Of a stretch of DNA of 62,329 nucleotides, positions 7,391 to 17,295 are shown piece after piece (the stretch's first letter is position 1; the number at the start of each line of letters is the position of its first letter). The position numbers and the translations under genes were made by a program. This DNA comes from an uncultured Flavobacteriales bacterium (GTDB lineage Bacteria; Bacteroidota; Bacteroidia; Flavobacteriales_D; Crocinitomicaceae). The notes under the pieces were generated by a model. That model worked only from the letters and a program-made list of their open reading frames with translations, ran no database searches and had not been told where the DNA came from. The stretch covers positions 1-62,329 of the forward strand of contig CAJXMN010000008.1 in NCBI GenBank assembly GCA_913056215.1, read 5' to 3'.

Positions 7391-9271
7391 ATGAAAACAT
7401 TCTTGAACATATTTAAGAGTTTTGTTTTGCTCATATTGTTTTGGATACTGCTTTTTGATTTCCAGCGTCTCCTTTTTTCAATACACAACATTGATAAAGC
7501 CTTTGAAAATGGATTTTGGGAATGGACCTTGGTTTTTTTTCATTCTATCCGTCTTGATACAGCAACAGGGGCCGCGCTTAGTTTTTTACCCCTGATGGCC
7601 TTGGCACTCTATTTTATAACTCGCTGGAGATACGCCTACTTGATTTTTAAACTAATTCTGATTATTGAAGTTGTGGCTGTATCTATGATACACGCTGGTG
7701 AAATTAATGCCTACACAGAATGGAACCACAAACTAACATCCCGCGTTTTTATGCACCTTAGTCATCCCGACGAAGTGTTTAAAACGGCAGACATCGGCAT
7801 GACGGTCTGGTTTGTTTTTTATTTAATCCTAGAGTTTGTTTTTGGTATAAAAATAATGCGTTGGCTTTTTAAAAAAGAGCGCTTTAATCAACTATCAAAC
7901 ACCGTTTTCTCTGGTTTAGTAAATGGTGTTCTAATACTTCCTCTCTTTCTTGGTTTTACATTCATACTTGCGCGAGGAGGATTACAGCAAATTCCGATTA
8001 ATATTGATTCAGCCTATTTTTCAAAAAACTATGTTGTCAATGATATTTCAGTGAATTCACCCTATTTCTTTGCTAAGAGTTATTTACTCTATAACCGATC
8101 CAATATAGATCAACATATAACTGACTACCCACAAGAGAAGGTGGATAAGCATCTTAAAGATTTTTACGAATATCCCAAAAAACACGAGAACCTCATCCTG
8201 AAAAACAAACGCCCCAATTTAGTCTTTGTGATTTTGGAAAGTTGGACATCTACGGTAAGTTCAAAGCTAAGTGGTCAACCTGGAGGTACTCCTGAATTTG
8301 ATCGTATGTCAGAAGATGGTGTTTTATTTACAAATATATATGCCACCGGGAGTACTTCAGAGATTGGAAACGCCAGTATTTTTTCAGGCTACCCAGCACT
8401 TCCTGAAATATCAATTTCGATGCAGCCATTTAAACACAGAAAGTTAACCGCTCTCAATCAGTCGTTAGATTCACTCGATTATTCGTCAGGGTATATTTTC
8501 AGTGGTGACCTTAAATACGGTAATATTGAAGGGTATTTTTCCGATCACGGGTTTGATCGGTTAGAAGATGAGGCAGACTTTCCAAGCGATTTACCCAGGG
8601 GGAAATTAAATTATTATGATGAAGATCTCTACGACCTATTTTTAAATCGCATCAACAATTCATCGGCCCCCTTTCTGGAGTGTGCTTTTACAGGAAGTAC
8701 ACATTCACCTTATGATTACCCATCACATGATAAAAAACGCTGGGAGGGAAGCGAAGAGAACTTCATGAATTCGATTATCTATGCCGATCAATGTCTTGCC
8801 GAATTCATTGATAGCTGTCGAAGTTTTGATTGGTACGATAACACACTCTTTGTACTTGTTGCAGATCACGGTCATGCATCACCTTATGTGAAAAATCCAA
8901 ATGATTCTGAATTCTATAGAATACCCCTTCTTTTTTATGGCGAACCCCTTAATCAAGATGCGCGCGGAAAAGTTGTTACTAAACTAGGCTCTCAGGTAGA
9001 TATTGTGAGTACTCTTCTGTATCAAATGGGTATCCCCCACAAAGGTTATTATCCCTGGAGTAAAGACCTCTTAAATCCAAATTCTCCTGCATTCGCGTTA
9101 CATGCAACAACTCGAGGTTTTGGATGGGTGACGCCTAAAGGTAAATTTACTTACCACCTTGATTACGGTAAGTACCTGATCAATACATTTAGTGAAAAAC
9201 AACTACCCAAAGAAAGAGAACGCTGTAATGCTTTCATGCAAGCTATTTACGAACATTATAAGTCCCTGTAG
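7391..9271 (+). CDS. LtaS/MdoB-type phosphoglycerol transferase (sulfatase fold) membrane protein
   Basis: The 626-residue protein has about five transmembrane helices in residues 1-200 and an alkaline-phosphatase/sulfatase-fold domain from about 275. Visible active-site elements are LVFVILESW (metal ligand Glu), YATGSTSEIGNASIFSGYPALP (nucleophile Thr in the family's T/S-rich loop) and VADHGH (Asp-His metal ligands). Family members transfer phosphoglycerol or phosphoethanolamine from a phospholipid to a periplasmic glycan or glycolipid. In a Gram-negative this points to MdoB-like or lipid-modifying activity, not lipoteichoic acid. It ends 4 nt before the convergent SulP gene. Confidence 0.88.
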   Translation: MKTFLNIFKSFVLLILFWILLFDFQRLLFSIHNIDKAFENGFWEWTLVFFHSIRLDTATGAALSFLPLMALALYFITRWRYAYLIFKLILIIEVVAVSMIHAGEINAYTEWNHKLTSRVFMHLSHPDEVFKTADIGMTVWFVFYLILEFVFGIKIMRWLFKKERFNQLSNTVFSGLVNGVLILPLFLGFTFILARGGLQQIPINIDSAYFSKNYVVNDISVNSPYFFAKSYLLYNRSNIDQHITDYPQEKVDKHLKDFYEYPKKHENLILKNKRPNLVFVILESWTSTVSSKLSGQPGGTPEFDRMSEDGVLFTNIYATGSTSEIGNASIFSGYPALPEISISMQPFKHRKLTALNQSLDSLDYSSGYIFSGDLKYGNIEGYFSDHGFDRLEDEADFPSDLPRGKLNYYDEDLYDLFLNRINNSSAPFLECAFTGSTHSPYDYPSHDKKRWEGSEENFMNSIIYADQCLAEFIDSCRSFDWYDNTLFVLVADHGHASPYVKNPNDSEFYRIPLLFYGEPLNQDARGKVVTKLGSQVDIVSTLLYQMGIPHKGYYPWSKDLLNPNSPAFALHATTRGFGWVTPKGKFTYHLDYGKYLINTFSEKQLPKERERCNAFMQAIYEHYKSL

Positions 9272-9275
9272 CCTC

Positions 9276-10982
9276 TTATTTATTCGATTGAAAGATCAAC
9301 GATTTATCCTGGTCTTCTTCACCTTCTTTGTACGCTTTCAATGCTTCGTAGTCACTGGCGAAAAAATTCTCCTCCCCTATTTCACCAAACATTTCTGATC
9401 GTTTAAATTTATCACGAACAGGTCCTTTTAACGTTGAAATAGCAAAACGTATATTTCGTTTTTTATAATCGTCAGCGATTTCTTTGATCTTTTTCAAGGC
9501 GGTTGAATCAACATAATCGATAGCACTCGCATTCAATAACACAAAAGACAAATCCTTTTTATGATTTTCAAACTGATTTAATTTCGAAATGAACTGAGGC
9601 ACATTAGAAAAGGTCAATGGAGCATCTATTCTGATGATCAAAATATGTTCATCGACCTGGACATCTTCAAAACGATTCACGTTTCTGAGTGTGTTAGTCC
9701 CTTTTACTAGTCCCAACTCCGCAATGTGAGGATAGGATGTATTATATGTCAATGATGCAATAGATAAAACAACACCTGTAATAATTCCTTCTTGAATACC
9801 GATCAAAAATGTGATCAATGCCGTAATAAACAACATCACCAGGTCTCGGGTATCAACTTTTGCGAGATCACGAACATATTTAATGTCGATCAAACCAAAA
9901 ATTGCAACAATAATTATAGCGCCAAGTGCCGCTTTAGGAAGATAATAAAAGTAAGGGGTTAAAAACAATAAAGTCAATATAATCAAAATAATCGTGTATA
10001 TTCCAGCAACATTTGTACGTGTGCCAGCCTCTTTATTCACAGCTGATCTTGAAAAGCTACCCGAGGTTGGGAACGCATAAAAAAAGGCCCCCAAGGTTTT
10101 TCCTAAACCAGTAGCAATTAACTCTTGATTAGGCTCAACATTTGCTGAGTCTCTCTTATCCTCAAGAGAGACTCCAATAGCATATACCTCTATGAAGCTG
10201 ATCAATCCAATAGTAATACTCACGGGAATCAACGACACGATCATATCCCAGCTCATTTCAGGAACTGAGAAGTCAGGTATACCACTAGGAACTTCCCCTA
10301 GGATTTGCACCCCTTCTTGATCCAGTTGAAAATAATAAGTAAGGCCAAGGGTTAGTCCAACCAATATTAATTGCGATGGAATTCTTTTACTCAATGTCTT
10401 CATGAACAATAAAAAGGTGACACCTCCAAGACCTAGTAGAAGCGTGTACAAATCAAGATTCCCCAAATTCATATAAAGCTGCTGTAACACATCAAGGGTC
10501 GCTCTACCCTCTACAGGAATACCGAAAATGTGTTTAACCTGACTAAGAATTATTGTAAAAGCCGCGCCGATTATGAAGCCCTTTAAAACTGGTTGAGATA
10601 TAAAATTGATAATATTTCCCAATTTGAAAAAACCCAGAAGAAGTTGAAACACCCCTGCAATCAATGCAATTACAAAAACTGCATTCAGGTATTCTTGAGG
10701 ATCTGTAATACCAATTTTATCTAAACCTGTAATAATGAGCAATGAGATCAAGGCTGCCGGACCAATGGTCACATAACGGGATGAGCCAAAAACCATATAC
10801 ATTAACAATGGAACAAGTGATGCATACAGTCCATATACAGCAGGGACTCCAGCAAGAAAGGCATAGGCCATTCCTTGAGGAATAAGCATTACTCCAACCG
10901 TTAAACCACCTACTAAGTCGTTTACTATAAATCCTTTATTGTAGGATTTCAATTGTTGTATGAATGGGATCTTAAACTCCAT
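9276..10982 (-). CDS. SulP family inorganic anion transporter with STAS domain
   Basis: The 568-residue protein uses the ATG at 10982 (MEFKIPFIQQL). A longer upstream frame would run through a promoter box and the atp terminator. About 10-12 membrane spans fill residues 20-420, with the SulP signature VGVMLIPQGMAYAFLAGVPAVYGLYASL near residues 32-59. A cytoplasmic STAS domain follows at about 440-550 with FVLLNASAIDYVDSTALKKI. The family carries sulfate, bicarbonate or other anions, often with Na+ or H+. Without a carbonic anhydrase or sulfur genes nearby the substrate is open. Confidence 0.93.
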   Translation of the reverse strand: MEFKIPFIQQLKSYNKGFIVNDLVGGLTVGVMLIPQGMAYAFLAGVPAVYGLYASLVPLLMYMVFGSSRYVTIGPAALISLLIITGLDKIGITDPQEYLNAVFVIALIAGVFQLLLGFFKLGNIINFISQPVLKGFIIGAAFTIILSQVKHIFGIPVEGRATLDVLQQLYMNLGNLDLYTLLLGLGGVTFLLFMKTLSKRIPSQLILVGLTLGLTYYFQLDQEGVQILGEVPSGIPDFSVPEMSWDMIVSLIPVSITIGLISFIEVYAIGVSLEDKRDSANVEPNQELIATGLGKTLGAFFYAFPTSGSFSRSAVNKEAGTRTNVAGIYTIILIILTLLFLTPYFYYLPKAALGAIIIVAIFGLIDIKYVRDLAKVDTRDLVMLFITALITFLIGIQEGIITGVVLSIASLTYNTSYPHIAELGLVKGTNTLRNVNRFEDVQVDEHILIIRIDAPLTFSNVPQFISKLNQFENHKKDLSFVLLNASAIDYVDSTALKKIKEIADDYKKRNIRFAISTLKGPVRDKFKRSEMFGEIGEENFFASDYEALKAYKEGEEDQDKSLIFQSNK

Positions 10983-10992
10983 TTGATGCTTA

Positions 10993-11000
10993 CAAAAGTA
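10993..11000 (-). promoter_or_regulatory. -7 box of the SulP gene
   Basis: TACTTTTG on the minus strand is an exact TAnnTTTG match 10 bp upstream of the ATG at 10982. It supports the shorter start. No TTG is seen at -33. Confidence 0.45.
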
Positions 11001-11033
11001 TGAAGTATCTGAATAGATTCCTACGACAGCAAC

Positions 11034-11059
11034 AAAAAAGGGCACTGACATCAGTGCCC
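11034..11059 (-). terminator. Intrinsic terminator of the atp operon
   Basis: GGGCACTG (11040-11047), loop ACAT, CAGTGCCC (11052-11059) make a perfect 8-bp stem. On the minus strand it is followed by TTTTTTG. It lies 21 bp past the atpG stop. Confidence 0.9.
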
Positions 11060-11080
11060 TTCTCTTAAAATAGAATGATT

Positions 11081-11956
11081 TTATCCGTTCAATGCCTCAG
11101 CACCACCAACAATCTCAAGGATTTCATTAGTAATAGAAGCTTGACGCGCTTTGTTGTATTCCAACGTAAGATCTTTTTTCAGTTCAGAAGCATTATCAGT
11201 CGCCTTATGCATGGCAGTCATCCGAGCTCCGTGTTCAGAAGCATACGAATCCAATATCGCTTTGAACAATTGCAACTTCAGCGTTTTTGGTATAATATCT
11301 CGTACAATTTCTAATTTTGAAGGTTCAAAGATATAATCACTTGTGGTATCTCCTTCATCTGCTGCAGGTTTTATAGGCAGCATCTGTTCCGCACGAATAA
11401 TTTGCGAGGCCGCATTTTTGAACTCGTTGTAAACAATAACGACCTTGTCATATTTGGCTTCAAGGAAACGCTCCATAGCAAAAGTTGCATATTCGGAGAC
11501 ATGTTCAAATGTCAGGTCATTAAATATAGCTTCCGGCGCGCTCAATTCGTCAGGTCGACTCATTAAATGCCCACCATTTTTAAAAGCATCATTGACTTTT
11601 TTACCAATCGAGAGAATTTCGACATTCTTGCCTTTATACTCTTCATTAATCAATGTGGTTATGCGTTTTTTGATGTTGTTATTAAACCCACCACAAAGTC
11701 CTCTATTCGAAGAAACTCCGATCACGAGCACATTTTCGACGTCCCGTTCTTCGGCATAGCGATTCTCGGATAAATCCAACGTGCTACTCACGTTACTCAA
11801 GATATCCTGCATTTTTTCAGCATAAGGTCTCAACTGAGTAATTGCATCCTGAGCGCGCTTCAACTTAGCAGCAGACACCATTTTCATGGCCTGCGTAATC
11901 TGCATAGTCGAAGAGATCGACGTAATCCGGTTCTTTATTTCCTTTAAGTTTGCCAT
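11081..11956 (-). CDS. atpG: F1Fo ATP synthase gamma subunit
   Basis: This 291-residue rotor shaft subunit links the c-ring to the alpha/beta hexamer. The N-terminal coiled-coil arm MANLKEIKNRITSISSTMQI and the C-terminal arm ending YNKARQASITNEILEIVGGA are both present and diagnostic. The middle Rossmann-like part has VSSNRGLCGGFNNNIKK. It is the last gene of atpBEFHAG, 36 bp after atpA, and is followed by a strong terminator. atpD and atpC are absent, as usual in Bacteroidota where they lie elsewhere. Confidence 0.97.
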   Translation of the reverse strand: MANLKEIKNRITSISSTMQITQAMKMVSAAKLKRAQDAITQLRPYAEKMQDILSNVSSTLDLSENRYAEERDVENVLVIGVSSNRGLCGGFNNNIKKRITTLINEEYKGKNVEILSIGKKVNDAFKNGGHLMSRPDELSAPEAIFNDLTFEHVSEYATFAMERFLEAKYDKVVIVYNEFKNAASQIIRAEQMLPIKPAADEGDTTSDYIFEPSKLEIVRDIIPKTLKLQLFKAILDSYASEHGARMTAMHKATDNASELKKDLTLEYNKARQASITNEILEIVGGAEALNG

Positions 11957-11992
11957 TTGTTATCTACAATTAGCACAAGCCTTTACTGGCCA

Positions 11993-13567
11993 TTAGTATT
12001 TTGCTGAGATTTCCTTAGCTACTTTTGCCAAAGTATCCGTTGCTTCTTCCGTTAATTTACCTGACTTGAGCGTATCCATAATGTCTTTATGTTTGGCATC
12101 GAGGTAATTGAGGTATTCTTCTTCAAATTCTTTTACCTTATCAACAGGAACATTTTGGATCAACCCTTTTGTTCCCACGTAAATAATAGCAATCTGTCGT
12201 TCTACAGGGTAAGGATCTCCTTCGTTCTGTTTTAAAATCTCCACGTTTCTCGCACCTTTATCCAAGACTCCTTTCGTAGCCGCATCCAAATCGGAACCGA
12301 ACTTAGCAAACGCCTCGAGTTCGCGATACTGGGCTTGGTCCAATTTTAATGTACCGGCAACTTTCTTCATCGATTTAATCTGTGCAGAACCACCAACACG
12401 TGATACCGAGATACCTACGTTAATCGCTGGACGAATACCAGAGTTAAATAAATCTGACTCCAAGAAAATCTGACCATCCGTAATCGAAATGACGTTCGTA
12501 GGAATATATGCAGAAACGTCTCCTGCTTGTGTTTCAATGATCGGTAGTGCCGTCAATGAACCACCACCTTTTACTTTACCTTTTAAAGACTCGGGAAGAT
12601 CATTCATTTGTTGCGCAATATTGTCATCATTAATGATTTTTGAAGCGCGCTCCAATAATCTTGAGTGCAAATAGAATACATCTCCTGGATATGCTTCACG
12701 ACCTGGAGGACGACGAAGTAAGAGTGAAACCTCTCGGTATGCTACGGCTTGCTTTGACAAGTCATCAAATACAATTAATCCTGGACGCCCCGTATCACGG
12801 AAATATTCTCCGATAGCTGCACCCGTCATAGGCGCAAAATATTGCATTGGAGCAGGATCAGAAGCATTTGCTGCGACGATCGTCGTGTAAGCCATTGCAC
12901 CAGCTTCTTCTAATTTTTTCACGATACCAGCCACCGTCGAACCTTTCTGTCCGATAGCTACGTAAATACAGTGAACAGGTTCACCGCGATCGTAAAATTC
13001 TTTTTGGTTAATAATGGCGTCAATAGCTACGGTTGTTTTACCCGTTTGACGGTCACCAATAATCAACTCCCGCTGACCACGACCAATAGGAATCATCGCA
13101 TCCACCGATTTAATTCCCGTTTGAAGCGGTTCAGTCACCGGTTCTCTATAAATAACTCCTGGTGCCTTTCTTTCAATGGGCATCTCAAAAAGTTCTCCTT
13201 CGATTTTCCCTTTGCCATCAATGGGGTTTCCGAGCGTATCCACGACCCGTCCGACGATTCCTTCACCTACTTGAACAGAGGCGATGATCCCCAAACGTTT
13301 TACCGTATCTCCTTCTTTCACTTCGGAAGAATTCCCCAGTAGTACGGCACCGACATTATCCTCCTCGAGGTTCAATGCGATTCCACGCAATCCCCCTTCG
13401 AATTCGATCAATTCACCGTATTGCACTCCACCGAGTCCATATATACGAGCGATACCATCACCGATTTGGAGAACGGTACCTACTTCCTGAAGTTCTGCTT
13501 CCGATTTAAATCCGGAAAGCTCTTCTCTTAGAATTGCAGAAACTTCTGCTGGTTTTATATCTGCCAT
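11993..13567 (-). CDS. atpA: F1Fo ATP synthase alpha subunit
   Basis: The 524-residue non-catalytic nucleotide-binding subunit of the F1 head has Walker A GDRQTGKT near residue 170 and [20 protein letters not shown] as the Walker B region. The alpha signature [17 protein letters not shown] is also present. The N-terminal beta-barrel starts [16 protein letters not shown], and the C-terminal helical domain is complete. Length is normal for Bacteroidota. It lies between atpH (34-bp gap) and atpG (36-bp gap) in one transcript. Confidence 0.98.
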   Translation of the reverse strand: MADIKPAEVSAILREELSGFKSEAELQEVGTVLQIGDGIARIYGLGGVQYGELIEFEGGLRGIALNLEEDNVGAVLLGNSSEVKEGDTVKRLGIIASVQVGEGIVGRVVDTLGNPIDGKGKIEGELFEMPIERKAPGVIYREPVTEPLQTGIKSVDAMIPIGRGQRELIIGDRQTGKTTVAIDAIINQKEFYDRGEPVHCIYVAIGQKGSTVAGIVKKLEEAGAMAYTTIVAANASDPAPMQYFAPMTGAAIGEYFRDTGRPGLIVFDDLSKQAVAYREVSLLLRRPPGREAYPGDVFYLHSRLLERASKIINDDNIAQQMNDLPESLKGKVKGGGSLTALPIIETQAGDVSAYIPTNVISITDGQIFLESDLFNSGIRPAINVGISVSRVGGSAQIKSMKKVAGTLKLDQAQYRELEAFAKFGSDLDAATKGVLDKGARNVEILKQNEGDPYPVERQIAIIYVGTKGLIQNVPVDKVKEFEEEYLNYLDAKHKDIMDTLKSGKLTEEATDTLAKVAKEISAKY

Positions 13568-13601
13568 CTTTACAAACTTTTATTAGTGACTCAACACTAA
13601 A

Positions 13602-14135
13602 TTATCTTGTTAAACGTTGTTTCAATTCACTTAGTTGATGTGCGACACTCGCATCTATACGCGTATCACCCATTCTTACAATAAATCCGCCAATGAGGGC
13701 TTCATCTTCTATTTCATTCAGTTCAATTTCTCCTTTGACGGCTTTACCGAGTTTGTCGAGAATTGACTGTTTCACTTCCGGGTTCAATTGTCGGGCCGCA
13801 GTAAGCGTGACCGGTACAATACCACGTGCCGCTTTCACTTTTGCAACAAACTCATCAGCGATCAGCGGTAAAAGCATCTCCCGACGGTTCTTCGTCAATA
13901 ATTGAAAGAATTTAATTGTCATTCCTTGAAAATCAGGAAACACTTTATCTAATACCGCATTCTTTTTATCTGATTTGATAATGGGATTATTTAAAAATGC
14001 CGCAAAATCACGATTCTCATTGGCAACATCAATGAACACTGTCATATCTTTCACCACTGCATCCACCACCTCTTTTTCTTGAGCTAACTCGAGAAGAGAC
14101 TGTGCGTATCGACCTGCTACTTTAAATCCTTTCAT
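13602..14135 (-). CDS. atpH: F1Fo ATP synthase delta subunit
   Basis: The 177-residue subunit sits on top of the F1 head and joins it to the b-subunit stator stalk. The N-terminal six-helix domain begins KVAGRYAQSLLELAQEKEVVD, with FAAFLNNPIIKSDKKNAVLDKVF. The C-terminal part has GEIELNEIEDEALIGGFIVRMGDTRIDASV, the conserved OSCP/delta signature. It starts 4 bp after the atpF stop, so the two are tightly coupled. Confidence 0.96.
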   Translation of the reverse strand: MKGFKVAGRYAQSLLELAQEKEVVDAVVKDMTVFIDVANENRDFAAFLNNPIIKSDKKNAVLDKVFPDFQGMTIKFFQLLTKNRREMLLPLIADEFVAKVKAARGIVPVTLTAARQLNPEVKQSILDKLGKAVKGEIELNEIEDEALIGGFIVRMGDTRIDASVAHQLSELKQRLTR

Positions 14136-14139
14136 CTTC

Positions 14140-14634
14140 CTAATTTAAGCTGATGTCATCTGCCAATTTCGAAGCTAATTGCTTTTGATTTTCATCTGAA
14201 GACAACTCTTCACGAATTACTTTTTCTGCAATCTCGAGTGCCACTGTGGCCACCTGAGTTTTTAACTCTGTGATCGCCGCATTCTTTTCAGACTCAATAG
14301 AAGCTCGTGCATTTTCAATGATTTTATCGGCCTCCGTTTTTGATTTACCTTTAGCATCTTCAATCATCTGATTACTTGTCTCCTTCGCTTCTTTGATCAT
14401 TTGATCACGCTCTACTCGTGCTTCTTTCAGCAAGTTCTCGTTTTTCGTTTGAAGCTCCTGCATTTCTGCTTTCGTTTTCTTGGCCATGTCGAGTGCTTCC
14501 TGAATGTTCTCTTCACGATTATTAACTGCACCCATCAATGGCTTCCAAATAAACTTCGTCAATACGAACATTAATAGAAGGAAGACAAGTCCTGTCCAAA
14601 AAATTAACCCTATGTCTGGAGTAACTAAATCCAT
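14140..14634 (-). CDS. atpF: F1Fo ATP synthase b subunit
   Basis: The 164-residue stator protein has one N-terminal transmembrane helix (LIFWTGLVFLLLMFVLTKFI, about residues 10-29) followed by a long charged coiled coil to the C-terminus. This is the standard topology of the peripheral stalk linking subunit a to delta/alpha. Only one b gene is present, so a homodimeric stalk is expected. It lies 78 bp after atpE. Confidence 0.96.
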   Translation of the reverse strand: MDLVTPDIGLIFWTGLVFLLLMFVLTKFIWKPLMGAVNNREENIQEALDMAKKTKAEMQELQTKNENLLKEARVERDQMIKEAKETSNQMIEDAKGKSKTEADKIIENARASIESEKNAAITELKTQVATVALEIAEKVIREELSSDENQKQLASKLADDISLN

Positions 14635-14712
14635 TTTATAACTATTAAATTATTTTGTTCAAATTTATAAAAAGTGATGCCTAACCAACCGTTAGCGCAC
14701 CACTTTTATAAT

Positions 14713-14937
<225 letters not shown>

Positions 14938-14953
14938 TTATAAAGATTACACA

Positions 14954-16057
14954 TTAATGATGTTCAGACACCGCCGCTCCAATGAACAACGCTGACAACA
15001 TCGTAAAAATAAACGCCTGTAAAAAGGCAACTAACAACTCTAATACATTAATAAACAACGCCATTGGCACTGATAAGAACCCCCAAGCTGCGCTCTGGAA
15101 CGTAAATATTATTCCAACCAATGATAAGATAATGATGTGTCCTGCAGTGATGTTTGCAAATAAACGAACCATTAATGCAAAAGGCTTGGTAAAAACGCCT
15201 AACAACTCAATCGGTGCCATAAATATCTTCATTGGAACCGGAACGCCAGGCATCCAAAAAATATGTCCCCAATAATGTTTGTTTCCGGACACTATTGTTA
15301 GAATCATTGTGAAGAAAGCTAACACTAACGTAAAACTAATATTTCCAGTTAAATTTGCTCCACCGGGAAAAACGGGAATCAATCCTAATAAATTGTTGAC
15401 CCAAATAAAGAAAAACACCGTCAACAAGAAAGGCATAAAGCGCTTATACTTCGCTTCTCCGATATTTTCCTTGGCAATATCATCCCTGATATAAACTACA
15501 AAAGGCTCAATAAACTTTGCCAAGCCTTTGGGCGGAGCCATTCCATCTTTTTTGTACGTATTAACAGCGGCTTTCAAAAGTACAAATAGAAGTATCGCCG
15601 AAAAAATGAGTGCAAAAACATTCTTTGTGATAGAAAAATCGAGTGGTTTCGCATTCGTAGGATGACCGTGTTCAAACGTCAAACGTCCAGCTTGGTTAAG
15701 CTTGTATATTTTTTCGTGGTACAAGCCATAACCGAGATCTTCATTAACAAGGTAATGCTCCTTTTCTCCTTTGGTGTTCGTGAACTCCACATGTTCACCA
15801 TGATACAATTCAGAAGACAGAAAAACTTTTAAGCCACCGTCAATTAAAATAATCGGAAGGGGCACCGAAATATGTTTCTCGTGACCATCATCACCTTCTA
15901 TTGTGAGAATATGCCATTCGTGTGCATCCTTAACGTGATGCATGATCATCTCATTCACATCAGTGGTTTCACCGTCCTCACTCTCACTTGAAAAAACAGG
16001 AGCGGCCACCAATAAAACCAAACTCCAAATGAATGCCTTTAGCGTTGTGTTCAACAT
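14954..16057 (-). CDS. atpB: F1Fo ATP synthase a subunit with N-terminal signal-like extension
   Basis: The 367-residue protein (ATG at 16057 preferred to GTG at 16066) is about 100 residues longer than enterobacterial AtpB. It has a cleavable-looking signal ending APVFSSES and a His-rich periplasmic stretch before the membrane core. This long form is typical of Bacteroidota. The proton-channel helices are clear, including PFALMVRLFANITAGHIIIL with the essential Arg and a final helix VAFLQAFIFTMLSALFIGAA. It is the first gene of the operon and sits behind a near-perfect promoter. Confidence 0.95.
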   Translation of the reverse strand: MLNTTLKAFIWSLVLLVAAPVFSSESEDGETTDVNEMIMHHVKDAHEWHILTIEGDDGHEKHISVPLPIILIDGGLKVFLSSELYHGEHVEFTNTKGEKEHYLVNEDLGYGLYHEKIYKLNQAGRLTFEHGHPTNAKPLDFSITKNVFALIFSAILLFVLLKAAVNTYKKDGMAPPKGLAKFIEPFVVYIRDDIAKENIGEAKYKRFMPFLLTVFFFIWVNNLLGLIPVFPGGANLTGNISFTLVLAFFTMILTIVSGNKHYWGHIFWMPGVPVPMKIFMAPIELLGVFTKPFALMVRLFANITAGHIIILSLVGIIFTFQSAAWGFLSVPMALFINVLELLVAFLQAFIFTMLSALFIGAAVSEHH

Positions 16058-16100
16058 TATTCTCACTTTATAAAAGAATAGTTCTCTTCAAAATTCGGGG

Positions 16101-16130
16101 CAAAGGTATATAATCTTTTACAAAGGTCAA
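16101..16130 (-). promoter_or_regulatory. Promoter of the atp operon
   Basis: Minus strand: TTG (16128-16130), exactly 19 nt, then TACCTTTG (16101-16108). This matches the Bacteroidota consensus at every defined position and lies 43 bp upstream of the atpB ATG. It is the best promoter in the window. The spacer up to 16348 holds nothing else I can support. Confidence 0.8.
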
Positions 16131-16348
16131 TGTTTTTTATTTGGTTTTGAATAAAAATTCATCACAATGCCATAACACGCCAGTAACAAAGCCTTTAAAG
16201 TAGTAAATACAAGTCACTGACCTCACTTTTGAGTAGCTGCACACGTATGGTTTGAAATCAATGTATCACCATTCGTTTCCATTTATTCGTTAAAAATAAA
16301 GATGTAATGGAAAAGAGACAGGTGATCGGCTTTTTAAGGTAGAAAAAA

Positions 16349-17014
16349 TTAATCATGTCCTTCTTTGAGTAAATCGGGAAACTTTTTCTTAAATCGATTT
16401 AACCGGGGGATCGAAACATTTCTGATGTAACTATTGGTCGGATTTCGCGCCTCGTAATTTTGATGGTGGTCCTCTGCTGGATAAAAGGCTTCAAATGAAA
16501 CCACTTCGGTAGTGACTTTTGGATAAACACCCTTCGTTAAGAGCTTATCAATATAATTTTTTGCCAATTGCTGCTCTTTTTCGTTGCGATAAAAGATAGC
16601 GCTTCGGTATTGTTTTCCGCGATCAGGCCCCTGACGATTGAGCGTCGTGGGATCATGAGAACCAAAAAATACTTTCAACAAAGTAGGATAGTCAATTTGT
16701 GTGGAGTCATAATGAACAGCTACTGCCTCAGCATGATTCGTTTTACCTGCGCTCACCATGGAGTAATTTGCTGTGGACTTGCGACCGCCACTATATCCCG
16801 ATATTACGTCACCCACACCAATTACTGATTCGAAAACAGCTTCTACGCACCAAAAGCAACCGCTTGCAAAATAAGCAACGGTGTTCGTTTGTAGATCGGG
16901 CGGTCTTTTTACGGTATGCTCTTTCTGCGGTTTTTCCACGCTATTTTGTTGGTTGGCACTGCAACCAAAAGCTAAAATGGAAACAATCAATAAGTGAACA
17001 ATATTCTTTTGCAT
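16349..17014 (-). CDS. msrA: Peptide-methionine (S)-S-oxide reductase, lipoprotein form
   Basis: The 221-residue protein (ATG at 17014) has a lipoprotein signal ending ILAFGC (Cys18) and then a complete MsrA domain. The catalytic motif is SGCFWC with nucleophile Cys53. GVGDVISGYSGG, NHAEAVAVHYDS, FFGSHDPTTLNRQGPDRGKQ and AEDHHQNY follow. It repairs S-oxidised methionines in proteins, and the signal places it in the periplasm or envelope. It has no msrB partner here. It is transcribed divergently from the glycosyltransferase at 17296. Confidence 0.95.
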   Translation of the reverse strand: MQKNIVHLLIVSILAFGCSANQQNSVEKPQKEHTVKRPPDLQTNTVAYFASGCFWCVEAVFESVIGVGDVISGYSGGRKSTANYSMVSAGKTNHAEAVAVHYDSTQIDYPTLLKVFFGSHDPTTLNRQGPDRGKQYRSAIFYRNEKEQQLAKNYIDKLLTKGVYPKVTTEVVSFEAFYPAEDHHQNYEARNPTNSYIRNVSIPRLNRFKKKFPDLLKEGHD

Positions 17015-17295
17015 GCTTTTTTCTTTTATCAACGTTTGAGAGGTGGATTTAGTTTTTGGATACAGCACAATTCACAATTAACCGAACGCCTTATCTCTTC
17101 TTCGGTGATCAACACGCTCAAGCTAAAAAAGGGCAATTAAAGAGTTTTACATCGCTTTTTTTCGTTGATCGATGACGTAACGTCCAGTAATCATCACCTT
17201 CTTCAGCACTCATAATTGTTGAGGCTCTTGTCATTGTTTTTCGATATTTTGTCTGTTTACAATTTCAATTACTTATTTTTAGCCCTTAATATAAG